From assembly GCA_024180945.1 (NCBI GenBank), contig JAKSGN010000021.1, forward strand, positions 558,001 to 622,000: a stretch of DNA of 64,000 bases. Reading direction: 5' to 3'. Positions 1-12,210 of the stretch are shown here, piece by piece. This stretch comes from Macrophomina tecta. Its lineage: Eukaryota > Ascomycota > Dothideomycetes > Botryosphaeriales > Botryosphaeriaceae. A program made the translations under genes and the position numbers. The notes beneath the pieces were generated by a model that did no database searches, was not told where the DNA came from, and saw nothing but the letters and a program-made list of their open reading frames with translations. Numbering within the stretch: position 1 is the first letter of the stretch; each line of letters opens with the position of its first letter.

Positions 1-21
1 TCACTGACATGCGACGCGCAG

Positions 22-273
22 GCCGACAAGCTCCGCACCCAGCAGCAGCTCGAGCAGCTCCAAGCCCGCTACGTCGGTACCGGCCACGCCGACACCAGCC
101 CGTTCGAGTTCAAGACCAACTACATGCGCGACTACCGCTCCTCCATCGTCGGCCATCCGGAGCTGCTCCAGCACACCGCCATCGGCATGGGCGTGCCGCG
201 CGAGAGGGTCCGCCTCGCCATGATCGAAGCCATGTTGCAGCCGGCCGGCAGGCCACCGCAAGTACAGGAGTAA
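22..273 (+). CDS. SF3b 10 kDa subunit (SF3B5/Ysf3), 5' truncated
   Basis: Last exon of a small U2 snRNP/SF3b component that works in branch-site recognition in the nucleus. The frame from base 22 to the TAA at 271-273 gives about 83 residues carrying the family signature: a QLEQLQARYVGTGHADT stretch, then a YRSSIVGHPELL segment and an RVRLAMIEAMLQP C-terminal helix, collinear with SF3B5 proteins. Bases 1-21 look like the 3' end of an intron (CTGAC branch-like motif at 4-8, acceptor CAG at 19-21), so the start codon lies left of the window. The family is about 85-90 aa, so only the first few residues are missing. Identity is confident; the exon border is inferred. Confidence 0.85.
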   Translation, partial: ADKLRTQQQLEQLQARYVGTGHADTSPFEFKTNYMRDYRSSIVGHPELLQHTAIGMGVPRERVRLAMIEAMLQPAGRPPQVQE

Positions 274-771
274 GGACGGATTCGGCGAGATGGAAGAGGA
301 TGAGCGTGGCAACACAAGAGATCCGGATACCAGCTATGCCGTCCGGGGACGCCTGGTTCCGGCGGCCGTGGTGGATACCATGGCCGGTGGAATACCCCAA
401 AACCGTCAAGCTTGGATCGGACCGAGCAGGAGGCCGCTCAAGAACTGATGTTTGTTGACCTGCTTGCTTTGGACGTCGTGGGCATACGACTGATTCCCTC
501 AGGCACTTTTCTACAACGATACCCGGTCGACAATCTGCTCGCGGTGGCACATGGGCAAATGCATTGAATTGAATTCCCTTGCTAATAACTCGTTCTCTAT
601 GTGCCTTTGCTGTGAGACCCATGAACACCCGAAGCCAAACCTCTGGAGCCTGCATATGCATGAATGCAACCCAAGAGCGATTCTCTAAACTCTACCGCAA
701 CGCCCTTCCCTGTCATCCAAAAAAGGATCTAAAAGCCTCCCATTTATCGTATCCAAATCCAGACCACCCAC
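274..771. other. Intergenic, tail-to-tail
   Basis: Convergent spacer between the SF3b subunit and the ankyrin gene. I see no conserved reading frame, RNA gene or repeat here. Confidence 0.6.
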
Positions 772-1565
772 TCAGTCGCTGTCGCTCCCACTGCCCGTCG
801 GGCCATCGTCGTCCTCCTCCACGACATCCCCACCCGCCATCATGGCGAACTCGGCCTTCTGCAGCATCTTGCGCAGCTCCGTGTTGCGCGGGTCAACGAG
901 GTCGAAGGGGCGCAGCTTGGCCTTGTTGCGTATCCGCGGGTCGCAGCCGGCATCGACGAGAATGTCGACGACGTGGTGCCCTTGCTCCCACTCGTCCTTG
1001 GCCAGGCTGTTGACGAAGCGCACCGCCTTGTGCAGCGGCGTGTCCTTCTCCATGCGGTCCGGCTCGTCGATCTCCAGGCCCTCCTGATCGAGCAGGATGT
1101 CCAGGACCTCGTCTAAATTCGGCAACAAAATAGACGTATTAGCAATCAAGAGTAAAGAAATCTCCGTTGCACAGCCACACAATCTACGCCAGTTCCCCTG
1201 CACCGCTCCTCCTTTCTATTTTCGCCGACAACCAGAATTTCAAGACATAAAAAAACGAAGCGAGGGGTGTGATTGGACTGGCAGTGGGATACGGGACGGC
1301 TGTCTCGGATGTCCGTGGAGAAGAAAGGGAAAAGGGTGGAGATGTGTGACATGTACGTACAGCTTCCGTTGCTGGCCGCCAGATGCAGCACTCCGTTGCC
1401 GATGCCGTCCCGCGCCTCGTTCAGCGTCTTGGCTATGTGCTCCGTCGCCTTCTCGCCGCCGGCCGCCGACAGGTCGGACAGCACCTCCTCCAGCAGAGAA
1501 GTGTTGTTGCGGCGGCAGGCCTCCATCAGGAGCTCGCGCGGGGAGGCGCCGTTGTCTTCAGCCAT
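772..1565 (-). CDS. Yar1-like ankyrin-repeat protein
   Basis: Two exons on the minus strand, complement(772..1112, 1361..1565), 181 aa; the T left by exon 1 joins AC of exon 2 in frame. The protein has two clear ankyrin repeats (GNGVLHLAASNG near residue 57 and DTPLHKAVRFVNSLAK in the middle, then HHVVDILVDAGCDPRIRNK) and ends in an acidic tail (EEDDDGPTGSGSDSD). Size, two repeats and acidic tail match yeast Yar1, a chaperone of ribosomal protein Rps3 that acts between cytosol and nucleus. The function is inferred from that likeness; any small ankyrin protein is the alternative. It is divergent from the RNA polymerase III C11 gene, 593 bp apart. Confidence 0.75.
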
Positions 1566-2158
1566 GGTGATCTCGGCGGGTCGATAGCGAAACCGAGGAA
1601 TGAGTAATTCGAAGGGATGGGCGAGGAGAGGAGAGGAGAGGAGGGACGCCTGAAGGGAGCGGGCGGACGTTTGCGATGTGTGGCTTGTTTCGAGGAAAGG
1701 GAACGGACGCGCGGTTGTTTCGTTCGTTCGGCGCAGGGCACGCCTCGGCGGGGTCTCAGGAGGGGTGACGGATGGGGAAGGGGAGGGTGAGGCGAGCAAA
1801 GGCGTGGGATTCTTGTCCTTGCCACTCTTTCGACGGTCTAGAGTTGAGCGCGGTACAGACGGCGTGAGATAACGAGCTGAGCACTCGAGTGAATCAGGGA
1901 GCCCTTTCTCTAACGCGGAGGGTTGCGCTTGGCGCCAGCAGCGGCGGGCTTTCGGCGACGTGCGCTGCAATCCCGTCCAGATTCTCAGGGAACTTTTCCG
2001 CGCCCGCTGCTGCAATCCCCGCCATGATCGACGCTCGCCGCTGGACATTTTCTTGAAGCTCCAACATTTTTTTTTTTTTTTCGTGCGACCACAGCTCTTG
2101 CGCCGCGCCTTCCGTTCGAAGAAAACTCTTCTCAGGCACCAAGACAACAGTTGCCGCC
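1566..2158. promoter_or_regulatory. Divergent promoter region, Yar1-like / RPC11
   Basis: 593 bp between two start codons facing away from each other, so it must hold both promoters. It contains GA-rich stretches near 1620-1650 and a 15-nt T tract at 2067-2081. No TATA box is obvious. Long antisense frames here are not conserved. Confidence 0.5.
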
Positions 2159-2700
2159 ATGTTGCTCTGTACGTTTTTCGCCCACATCGACCTTCGCGAC
2201 AGCTTCCAGGCAGCCCGACAGAGTCACCAGCAGAGCGCAAAATCAAGTCACTAACCCATTCCTCGCACGTAGTCTGCCCCGCCTGCTCCAACACACTCAC
2301 CGTCTCTCGCGTCCCGGATAGCGTGCCCGACAACTCGCCCGACGCGGATTTGCGCGGCAAGAACCGCTTCGAGTGCCGCAGCTGCCCGTACCAGTACGTG
2401 CTGGACCGCCGCTACTACGAGCGCAAGAGCATGAAGCGGAAGGAGGTCGAGGACGTGCTGGGCGGCAAGGACTCGTGGGAGAATGTCGACCAGACCGAAG
2501 TCCAGTGCCCCAACCCGCAGTGCGGCGGCGAGCGCGCCTACTTCTACCAGATCCAGATCCGCAGCGCCGACGAGCCGATGACGTCGTTCTTCAAGGTACG
2601 GAGGGTTTTCGTTCCTATGTATTGGCATGGCTGGAAGCGGATGCGGAGCTGACTCGCCGTGCCACAGTGTACCAAGTGCGCGAAACAATGGAGGGAGTAA
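2159..2700 (+). CDS. RPC11: RNA polymerase III subunit C11 (RPC10/Rpc11)
   Basis: Three exons, join(2159..2168, 2273..2595, 2668..2700), 121 aa. C11 is the TFIIS-like RNA polymerase III subunit needed for transcript cleavage, termination and reinitiation. Exon 1 is only 10 nt (MLL plus one base); joined to exon 2 it restores the N-terminal zinc ribbon that starts MLLFCPACSN. A second CxxC pair (FECRSCPY) follows, then the RRYYERK-MKRKEVEDVLGG linker, and a C-terminal ribbon with CPNPQC and CTKCAKQW flanking the conserved QIRSADEPMTSFFK hairpin, whose acidic pair is the catalytic signature. Full length for the family. Confidence 0.95.
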
Positions 2701-4914
2701 GCGCATGATCCCAGAGCAAGGGAGGGACAGACACGAAAGAATCGACGGAGTTTGGGAGTTTCTGAAGTTCTCAACGCATGGCGGCGGCGAAACCGGCGTA
2801 CAGTTTTCTTGGGCGGGACTGTTCATCTTCGATCAGCCCTTCGATTCTGATACCAAACGTGGCGTTTGACACTTTTTTTTTGTGGGGGAGGTGTGATGGA
2901 CAGTTTCGACTTCCGGAACGGAACGACAATCCGAATTTAATGCACCGACGTGACCTCGACGGCGCCATGAAGATCGATTCATGCGTGATTGAAGATCAGT
3001 TGGGGTGGCTACGTATGAGTCCGAGGACGGTTCGCCATAAGGCAACTACGGCGAGCTTGAAGTGATCGCCCGGATAGGTTTCTCTTGACTCTTGACATGC
3101 GTTCACTCTTGGATGATGTCTTCGATGCTCCGTTAGAGGCGCGCGCGACTCTTCCAGCTACCCCCCTACCTAGCCCGCCCCGTATTCCCAGACGTGGTGG
3201 CTTGCTCGTGAAGCGCCATGTGGAGAAACTACGGCAAGCTTGAGCTAGGAGAGCTACGATAAGAACAAAAATAGAGCACAGTGGATAGCCAAAGGTGAGT
3301 TATACGTGGACTGGTGTGGCTCGGCTGCTTGGCCACCGAGTTCGGGTGGCTGTGATACTACCAAGCTCCAAGCGCCACTCGAGTATTGCGGCAAAAGGGC
3401 GACAGAGACGCGATGCAGGAATTGAAGGGCGAAACATCCTCAGGACGAGATCTAGGCTTTGCCTTAACGGCTGCTCTCATATTCGCGCCAATGCTTCGAC
3501 TCCTTAGATCAGGTCTGTAAACGCCCAGGCTGCCGTCACATTCTGTACGAAATTACGGAACCACTCTCTTCCAATGGCGATCATACACGTTCTCGACTAC
3601 GATGAAAAGGCGCGTGAGCATAGTACTTGTCATGCACTATACAGCCATGGCTATAGGACTCCTCATGCGTGGCCGTGCGCTTCATCGGCAGTCGTTTTCC
3701 ACCCTCTCTTCAGGGGCAACAAGACACAACTGCAAGGTGTTGAATGAAATCCTTCTGGCGCGCCAGCTGAACGAAGTGCACTCAGCTGCCGGATCAGCGG
3801 CGCTCTGAAGCCCTGTTCTTACGGTTCGTGACCGACCATGTGCCATCCCAACGACGTTCTATTCATGCTGCTCAGCTGTGCGACGGGCTGGTGCTCACGT
3901 GTAGCTTTTGCTTCGGCACTACCAGAATCCTTCGGCATGCCCCGTCACCTCTCGGACCTTAATCAATTGCGGCGCCACCGATGCTCGAGCCTTTGGATCT
4001 CGTCTCCAAATGCCGTGGCGTAGTGTCTAGTGCGCTGCTCAATTTCGACGGCCACTTTGGGGAACCGGGCGCCTGGAGGGCGGCAGGAGACGTTGAGATG
4101 ACTAGTTGGCTTTCGACGTGAGCCGCAGCGGGGTGCTGAAAGGAAAATAGATGAAGCGAGCATGGGGTTTACCATGGCAACGAAACAAACTCAACGTCAA
4201 TCCGATCTTCTGCACGACATGCATCCAATGCCTTCCCGACATGGGCAGGAAAATAAGCAGTTGTTTGGGTGAGTTAGACTGAAGCTTTATGAGCTGAAGG
4301 AACGCTAGGTTTGGGGATGGGCTGATCATGGTGTTGAGCTGCAAATCACTGCCGGCATGGCCCATGGTAAGAGCGCGCCGTCCGAATCGACTTTTGCCGT
4401 CGAGCGACCCCTAGGGCAAGTCATAAACGACACGAAGCGAAGCACAACCTAAAATACGGTGAAGGGAGACCCGCGCACCGTGTGCGTTTGTCCAGTGGCA
4501 CGACAGATCAATTAAGAGGGCGTTAAGATTACACACGCAGAAAGGAATGTGATAAAAGTTACATGTCGGTGTAAAGAATGCACGCCCGCGGGATATATCT
4601 GCGACTTGGCGTCAAGGCACCCGGAGAGGATGCTCGTTTTGTTTGGCTCCCGTTCAAGCTTCCTCACCTTTTGGGGGGTTCTCCGCGACAGAGCTGCTGG
4701 GGGGGTGTGCAGATCAGGGTACAGCCCACACCTATGAGCGTCTCCCCGGACAACACGAGATGAAATGCAGCCTTCCCACAACACCTTCCTCATGGGGCGG
4801 CCACGCTGCTGGACAACTGCAGACGCAGCGCGAGAGGGCGCGAGGTGCTCGCTTCTTGCAGTCCATTCCACGGGCGTTAAGCGGGATTATGGCGTGCTCA
4901 CGGGACTTCAAATC
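2701..4914. other. 2.2-kb gap without recognised genes
   Basis: Tail-to-tail spacer between RPC11 and MED31. Composition is mixed, and the open frames are all short (under about 120 codons), with no domain I recognise, no convincing intron chain and no tRNA A/B-box pair. A T tract lies at about 2873-2881. I found no terminal inverted repeats. Confidence 0.5.
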
Positions 4915-5408
4915 TCAGATTGCTAATCTCTGACGATCTCCGGCGCTGGCTCGGACGCTCTCCTCAATCATCCGGCCCACGGTGTCCGGCATGATGATTT
5001 CCTTGCGGAAGCGCTCTTGCTGCAGCAGTTGCAGCGCGCGCAACGTCTGACCTGGGTAACTGGAGCGAGGCGGCAGCGGGTCAGCTCCACTCCGGCGCGG
5101 AAGAGGGCGGGAGTTGGGATGACGTACGTGAGGTACTTTGCGTACTGCGGCTGGGCAAAGTACTGCAGGTAGTCCAGGTAGGCGACGAAGTCCGGGTTGT
5201 CCAGGTACTTTTGCGCGGCCAGGTGGTTCAAGTACCACGGGTTGGCCAAGCATTGGACGAACTGCAACCGGTCAGGCGGCGCCCACGGCCAGGACTTGCG
5301 CTGAGTTCTCACCTCCAGCTCAAGCTCGAATCTCGAAAAGCCGCCGTAAATCGGCTCGGTAGCGGCAGGGGCAGGGGCGGCCCCCTCGGGCGGGCGGGCC
5401 AGGGCCAT
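4915..5408 (-). CDS. MED31: Mediator complex subunit 31 (Soh1)
   Basis: Three exons, complement(4915..5059, 5128..5261, 5313..5408), 124 aa. Med31 is a conserved small subunit of the Mediator middle module in the nucleus, linking activators with RNA polymerase II. After a short Pro/Ala-rich N-terminus the joined exons give the family core without a gap: RFELELEFVQCLANPWYLNHL, AYLDYLQYF, QYAKYLTYPGQTL and LLQQERFRKEI. Both splice junctions fall inside this core and both restore it, which fixes the model. Length matches fungal Med31. It is divergent from the Pal1 gene across about 1 kb. Confidence 0.95.
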
Positions 5409-6452
5409 GTGCTTGTCTGTCGATGCGGTTGAGGCGTGCGTGCGTGCGTGCAGGGCAGGGCGGGCCTGCTGGTACGCGCGGCGGAGTGGGTGAGAAGCGG
5501 GCGGCGAGTCGAGAGGGCGTCGCCTGACCGCGGGCGAGCGCTAGAAGCTGTCGGGCTGCGCGGAGCGAGGGCGCTGGGGAGCCTCACTAGCGGGTGGCAG
5601 GAGGGTGGGCGGCGGTGGAGAGGGTCTACCGGCGGCGTGAGGGCGGAACAGGCAATAGAGCAGCGCTCCCCCGCGTTGAACGGTTCGTGGCTAGTGGCGA
5701 GATCGCGGTGCCGGGCTGGAGCTCGTGCTGCGCTGGAATTGGCCATTGCCGGCCGCTTTCTGCGTCACCTGCAGGCGGAGGCTGTAGGGCAGCGCTCCCT
5801 GTCGCGGGCTGCTGGGCCGGCTGGGCTGGGCCGGGCTGGCAGGCTGATTGCTCGCTCGCTCGCGCGCGCGGCCGGGCATGCATCCAGGGCCCGCGTGGCC
5901 TCTGCCATCAGGTACAGCGCACGCCCCCCGCCTCGGCCATTCTCGAAGTGGGCTGGATTTGGATCGTCGCGGCTACAGCTGACTCTCAAATTAAATGGCA
6001 CGGCACCAGGGTCTCTCCTCTTTCGAGAGCTCTCAGCATTTCGGAAGCTGGTCGGGGGAGCACTTGGCGCTGGTCTCCCGTCTCCCGTCCAGAGCGCCGC
6101 CTTCTTAGCTAGCAGGTGCGCGCTCTCTCCTGCTCCGCAGCTCTCTCCCTCCTGCTCTGCTCTCGAGACACGCATCCAGCATTGGCAGCCCACCTAGCCC
6201 TCTCGCGCCCCCGGCCGTCCTTGTTTCAATCGCCAGCGCTATCATATCCGAGCAGCACTTTCATCATTCAGCATTCTTGGGCGCCCAAGCGTCGCCTGCG
6301 CAACAGCACAGCTCCATTTGCCTCGCCCGCCCCGTCGTAACTCGCAGCGTCGCGCGCACACGCAACACCTCATCTCTCGTCCTGCTGCTATTAGCAGCCG
6401 ATCATAATCCCCAGCCAAACCCGCAGCCAAGCGTGCCAGTCGGGCGGCAATC
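5409..6452. promoter_or_regulatory. Divergent promoter region, MED31 / Pal1
   Basis: 1,044 bp of GC-rich, low-complexity DNA, with a G/C/T-rich purine-skewed half next to MED31 and a strongly pyrimidine-rich half (CTCTC, GCCC) before Pal1, likely the Pal1 leader. Several long open frames occur on both strands, as expected from high GC; none resembles a protein family. Confidence 0.5.
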
Positions 6453-8480
6453 ATGTCGCTCGTCCAGCCCTCCGTGCCAGGTATGTTCCCCTGTCCGCGA
6501 CGCGCTGCCCACCACGCCAGACATCCACCTATGCCTTCGCCGTTTCATGCGTCTCCTTGCGCAACATCCTTGCCCCATCCGCCGCTGATTACGACTCCCA
6601 TTACTAGAGCGCCGGCCCTCGCCCGCCCTGTCGCTCAACTTATCTTCCAACAACCCCTTCCGCAACCGCGCTGCATCGCCCCAGAGCCTGCCGTCGCCGT
6701 CGCCCTCTCTGCCAACCCCGCGCACCACCGCCGCGCGCCCGCTCTCGCGCAACCCCTTTTTGAGCGACGTCGAGCAGCAGCAGCCGCCGCAAACGCACTT
6801 CCAAACGCAGTTTCCTCCTTCATCCGCCCAAATGGCGTCCTCGCCTCCCAAGCCCAGCTACGCTACCGCGGCCGAAGAGCTGTTTGTACGTCCGTCCGTC
6901 CTGAGCATATCTCCCTCGCCCCTGCCTCGCCCGCCGATAAGCTCCGCTCTAAAGACGCCCGTGTAACTTCACCCGCGTCGCCCACTTTCGCACAAATCAT
7001 TTGCACGCCCGCACTTCCCAGATCGCCATGCTGTCACAATTGCACCCGCCGCCTGCCGAGATGGACAGGTTCGCAGCTTTTGCCAGATTGTTTGCTAACT
7101 ATCCCAAACCACAGGCCGAAATGAGTCTGAAAGACAAGGAGGAGAGGAACGGCCCTGATGGTGCGTAGCACTTCGTTTCATCAATCCAATTACCACCGCT
7201 GACCCTCGTAGGCGCTGCCTTCCCTCGTCCGCCTGGCCCGCCGCGATCGGGGACCAATCCGGGACGTCCGCCGCGCCGTCCCTCGGAGGATGACCGCCGT
7301 CGAAACGGTAGCGGCTCAAGGCCGCCCCCACGCCGTCCTCCGCCGCGCGAGGAGCTAGACATCTTCAAGAGCCCCGACCGCAGCGAGAACCGGAGACCCC
7401 GTCGCAACTCCGAGTCGTCTATCATGGACAAGCACTCGATGGAGGAAGAGCGCAGGCGCCGTGAGCGGAGGCACAGGGAGCGCAAGGAGAGAGAGTCCGG
7501 CCGCACCAAGGACGGCAAGGTCAGGAAGCCCAGGGGTCTCGACATTATCGACAAACTCGACGTCTCTGGAATCTACGGCCCGAGCAGTAAGTTGATTGAT
7601 TGTAGATTCTGCGACGATTGGCTGTTGACAGATACGTCTAGTGTTCCATCACGATGGCCCGTTCGATGCCTGTAACCCGCACCGGAACCGCAAAGCCGAT
7701 GGACGCGCGCCCATGCAGGCATTCCCGGAAGGCTCGGCGAACAACGCCATGGGCGGTTCTGGTCCCGTCAATGCCAAGATGAACCTCGACCAGTTTCACG
7801 GTCGCGGCGCCGAGGGCTTCTCGGACTTCTCTGCCGCCACCGCCCGCCCCGAGATCGACCACGTTCCGAAGCCCTCTGCCGGTACGACCGGTTGGTACAA
7901 CCCCAAGGCCGATATCGAGGCCATCCACGGCGACGAGTCCAATGGTCTGGGAACCAGCACTTTCCTCGAGGGTGCTCCTGCCAGCAGGAAAGATATGCAG
8001 AGACGTGACTCGGAGAACGACAACATGGCTCTGGGCGGCGGCGGCCTGGCGCGCAAGAAGTCTCTCGCCCAGAGAATTCGTGGTATCTCTCAGCCTCGCC
8101 GTGACTACGGAGGCCGCGTGGTCTCTCCTGACGCCCAATACGAGTACCGTGACCGTCGCCCGCCTCCTCCGCCCCCGAACGGCCAGGCATCGCCTTTGGG
8201 CCCTCAGAGCGCAGGCGGCAAGTCGAAGATGCACGAGAGAAACCCGTTCTTCGATGACTACGATGACTACGATAAGAAGGGTGCTTCTGTCAGGACGTCT
8301 GAGCAAAAGGTCGGTCGCGCTCGGGCGCCCAGCTCTCCCGGAAGGCCGAACCTGGAGAGGTCATTCACCGGCGAGAGCCCTGCTGCCGAAGAGCCGAGGC
8401 CCAGTGGTTTCCTCACTCGCATGAAGTCTCTCAAGGGAGGCAAGAGAGCGCCGCCCAGACCCGAGAGGAGACCTTCGTAA
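6453..8480 (+). CDS. Pal1-family cell-morphology protein
   Basis: Five exons, join(6453..6480, 6608..6885, 7115..7160, 7212..7586, 7642..8480), 521 aa. Pal1 proteins are membrane-associated, act at endocytic and growth sites at the cell cortex, and help set polarised cell shape. The family core is clear: RKPRGLDIIDKLDVSGIYG, then across the 55-nt fourth intron FHHDGPFDACNPHRNRK, then APMQAFPEGSANNAMGGSGP and the FHGRGAEGFSDF block. The N-terminus has an NPF-containing Ser/Pro-rich region (NNPFRNRAASP), a possible EH-domain ligand, and a basic RRRRERRHRERKERE helix. The second intron is long (229 nt); a small additional exon inside it cannot be excluded. The C-terminal tail is basic and disordered. 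Confidence 0.9.
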
Positions 8481-9890
8481 ACAGCGATATTGAGTCGTGC
8501 ACCAACGAAACTGTATGTCTCAAGCACACACATGCGTTGGATGGGCCCGCGCATTGGTTACTACTGGTTTCAAGCGGTCTGGTGCGCTTGCTGACCGGAT
8601 CTTCGAGAGTTCGCGCCTTTGGCCGACGGCGGCTCACGTGCACATCCCGCCGCCTTTCCCGCCGCTCCTCGGCGGTGCGCTAGGGCAGAAAAGACGCCTG
8701 ACGACCAGCATGACGGCGGCGACGGAAACGTGAGCACGCGGCGAATCAGCTGCAAAGTAGCAAATTGTAAGCACATGGGCAGCCGGCCTTTTAATTCCTC
8801 GTGTTTGGCTTCTTTTTCTGTAATATTTCTCCTACGGGTTACCCATCAAGATCGCCGGTGCTTTGATTAGCAAGCGAAGCATGGGGCGAACGGCGAGTTG
8901 GTGGATTTTCTTTTCTTTTCTGAATACCGGGAAATTTAGGCTGCTGGTCAGGCGGGAGCATGGGTTAGGTTGAACGGAGAATTGGCATCACCTCTTGGAA
9001 GGATTACTGGACGAGTGGCCAGCAGTTGTAAGGGCAAAACTATTCGTTGTAGGGATTAAGCAACCAAGAAAAAAAAAAATTTCTCTATACGTATGTGCAA
9101 TGCAACGTGAGTGGACTGGATCATGAATCGTGTTCGGCGGGTCCTTGATGAGCATGAGTAGGGCAACGGGAGGGACCTGGCTTCTTCCGACGGGAGCACA
9201 TCAGATGGCCACTACAGGGCGGTCCAGAGACCATCGCGGCAATGAGCCCACCATCACGCCTGGATGACTGCTTCAACCACGCACGAGTTCTGATGTGGAC
9301 GTTATCAAATACTCAAAGGTCCATATCACAGTGACTGCTTAAACAGCATCCAGCTCGAGATATTTGCTTTGATGCGATCCATGCAGCACGCGTAACTGTA
9401 CTGCGAAGATTCGCGTCTACCACCGGAGAATTACTTGGGCTACCTCTATCGGGAAGGTTCGATTTGAATCGACTCTCGTACGACGAGCGGCGGACGGCAC
9501 TCAAGGTTGTCAGTGCGAAGCGCTCTCTCTTTTAAGGACGCGCCACGACACCGCTGGACAACTATCAGCCCCCACAAATACACTGGGTCCGCAGCGAAGA
9601 TCACACAACACCCTGCCGCCGGGAATAAAAACGATTGGTCCAGAGGCAGCTTGGCACAACACCGTTGGCGCTGATTGAGCATGGTGCAATGGATCCCTTC
9701 TGCCACATTCAGCCTCGCCCGTGCCACAAGGGAAATCTGTTTATATCTCTCCACGAAGCATGCATAAGACCAGCCTCCTGCTCCTCTCTCTCCGCACCGC
9801 CGTTCAGCCTCCAATACCGATCTCTGCTCATCCCACGACGGAGACTCGTTGTTGTTGCTGCTGCTGCCGCCACAAATCAGCACCATCACC
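8481..9890. other. Intergenic, includes DUF3176 gene promoter
   Basis: 1.4 kb between two genes on the same strand. An A tract lies near 9069-9079. The last 250 bp are pyrimidine-rich with CAG/CTG-like runs just before the next start. No conserved frame, RNA gene or repeat seen. Confidence 0.5.
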
Positions 9891-12210
9891 ATGGACCACA
9901 CCTCCCTCCGCAGCGGCTACGGGCCCGTTAGCCCGGACGACAGCACCACGCTCCAAGGCGTGGAGCGCGACAGGCGCCGCGGCTCGACCGAGACGGACTC
10001 GACCATGATGTTCGGCACCAACGCCCTGAAGGAAGCCAGCAGCAGCATCATGAACCCCATGGCTGCGCCGTCGGGACGCACCTCGATGAGCACGACGCGC
10101 ACCACGCGGGCCATTGAGCACTTCGACGGCAACCCCAACATCCCGCCCTATGAATCCATCGCCGAGGATCCAGAGTACAACCGCGGCGGCCCGCGCCGCA
10201 TGCGCGGCTTCGGCCCGGGCTGGACGCACCTGCTCGACCGGTGGAACGCGTGGTGGGTGGGTGAGACGATCGCCGCACTGCTGAGTCTCGGGTGCCTGGC
10301 CGTCGTCATCTGGATCCTGGTCGACATCGGGTCGGACGGGACGCGGCTGTCGGACTGGACGCTGGCGGTGCAGCCGTCGACGCTGGTGTCCGTCTTCATC
10401 AACGCCTCGCGCTTCCTCATCCTCTTTGTCGTCGCCGAGTGCGTCGGCCAGTTCCGCTGGCTGTACTTCCAGGGCGGCGCGAGGCCGCTGGATGAGCTCG
10501 AGGTGTTCGACTCGGCCAGTCGCGGGGCCGTGGGCAGCGCCTTCTTCGTGCTGAAGATGCGGGCCAAGGCGCTGCTGGCGTCGGTGGGCGCGCTGGTCAT
10601 CATCTTCGCCCTCGCCATGGACCCGTTCGCGCAGCAGGTGCTCAGGACTGAGACGCGCATGATGCCGGTCGCTGGGGCAGCGAATGGCACCTGGATGCCG
10701 GCGGCGAGGAGGTACGATACCAGTTCGAGTATCTTGACGAGCAGTAAGACTTGACCATGCAGTTCTCTTTTTGGTTTCTTGGATGCTTTGCTTAATTTTT
10801 TTTTGTGCTCCCCACTGCAGACAAGATGCGCAAGTCCATTTACGGAGGTCTGCTGGATTTCGAGACGGAGGTGGAGTTTGGTTGCTTGACGGGGAACTGC
10901 ACCTGGGATGCTTTCACGTCCTTGGGTTTGTGCAGCTCTTGCCAGGACCTGTCGAACACCATTACGCCGATTTGTTCGGATGATGAGGGAAGCTTATTGA
11001 ATGGCAACTGCTCGCAGCTGACATACACGCTATCTGATTACAACCTTACGCTGGTTCTGCAGAACGGGTCTTTTATCGATCCGCAGGACCTGAATAATAC
11101 TGACACCAGCCCGAGGATCAATGCTACAGACCACAAAGCTTACACGTTGGTGAAGTCTGTGGCTGGAGATGCTCACCCGGGTGGCCTGAAGGATCCGCGT
11201 TTGTTCCAGTTCGCAGTGGCACAGTTGCTGGTTGGCTCCACGGCCGGGCTGACTTATGATTCAGAGGACCTGCAGCGTCCGTCTTGGAACATTACAGCCT
11301 GTGCTGTGAGCTGGTGTGCTAAAGTCTATGAGGACGTTGAAGTGGTAAGTTTAAAGACGAAAGCGTGAAGCTCTACGCTCGGAACAGACTGGGAATCAAG
11401 CCAAAACAACAGACTAACAAGTTCTTACAGAAAAGCGGCACCCTCATCAACAGCAGCCCCCGGGCCGTCGACCTCACCGCTTCCACCAATAGCAGCTGCT
11501 GGTCTAGCACCGGCTGCCAGGAATTCGTCGCCGCCGCCGCCAACTCCTCCGCCGTCCTCCCGGAGCATGACGCCAACGCGACCTTCTACATCGGCGTGAG
11601 CGACGACAGCATCTCCGTGCGCCACATCATGGACTTCGACTACAACATCACCGTCTCAAACGACACGTCCTCTTCCGCTTCCGAGATCGACGATGCCTAC
11701 ACTCTCGCCACGACCATCATGTGGAACATCAACATCACCGCCGCCTTCAGTCACATCTCCACCAGCATGACCAACTACATCCGCTCTTCCCCCGCTTCAT
11801 CCTCGTCCTCATCCTCCAGCGACGACGCCTCCCGCGTCCTCGGCACCCCCTACAGTTTCCAGACCTTCATCGTGGTCTCCTGGGCCTGGTTCGCACTGCC
11901 CGCCGCCGTCGTCGGGACGGGCGTGCTGTTGCTGGTCGTCTGCGCGGCGCTGTCGGCGCGCAGGCGGAAGGAGGGCGTGCTGTGGAAGACGAGCGTGCTG
12001 CCCCTGCTGCTGATGGGCCCGCCGAAGGGCGCGTGGAGAGAGGAGGAGTGGCGCAAGGGGCGGGGCAGGGGCAGGGTCGGCGCCGTGGTGGGCGGCATGA
12101 CGGCGAGGTTGAGGGCGGACGAGAGGGGTGTGGTGAGGTTTGTGGGCGGGGGCGGGAGGGGCGAGAAAAGTGGCGAGGGAGATGGCAAGGAGGGGACGAG
12201 GAAGAGATGA
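9891..12210 (+). CDS. DUF3176-family membrane protein
   Basis: Three exons, join(9891..10743, 10821..11344, 11431..12210), 718 aa. DUF3176 proteins are an ascomycete family of unknown role. The arrangement is typical: a disordered N-terminus, a first hydrophobic segment (AALLSLGCLAVVIWIL, about residue 125), a second (ASRFLILFVVAECVGQ), the signature FDSASRGAVGSAFF, a third (ALLASVGALVIIFALAMDPFAQQ), a long Cys- and N-glycosylation-rich loop (GNCTW, LCSSCQDL, CWSSTGCQEF) and a last transmembrane segment (ALPAAVVGTGVLLLVV) before a basic Gly-rich tail. The loop is probably extracytoplasmic. All junctions keep frame; intron 2 shows ACTAAC before its acceptor. Function unknown. Confidence 0.85.

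Noticed and set aside
5436..6197. Long frames on both strands between MED31 and Pal1
   Set aside because: Ala/Arg/Ser-rich translations with no conserved block; the region is GC-rich promoter DNA.
9450..9480. Possible tRNA T-arm (GGTTCGATTTGAATC)
   Set aside because: The loop does not fit the B-box spacing and no acceptor stem or A box surrounds it.
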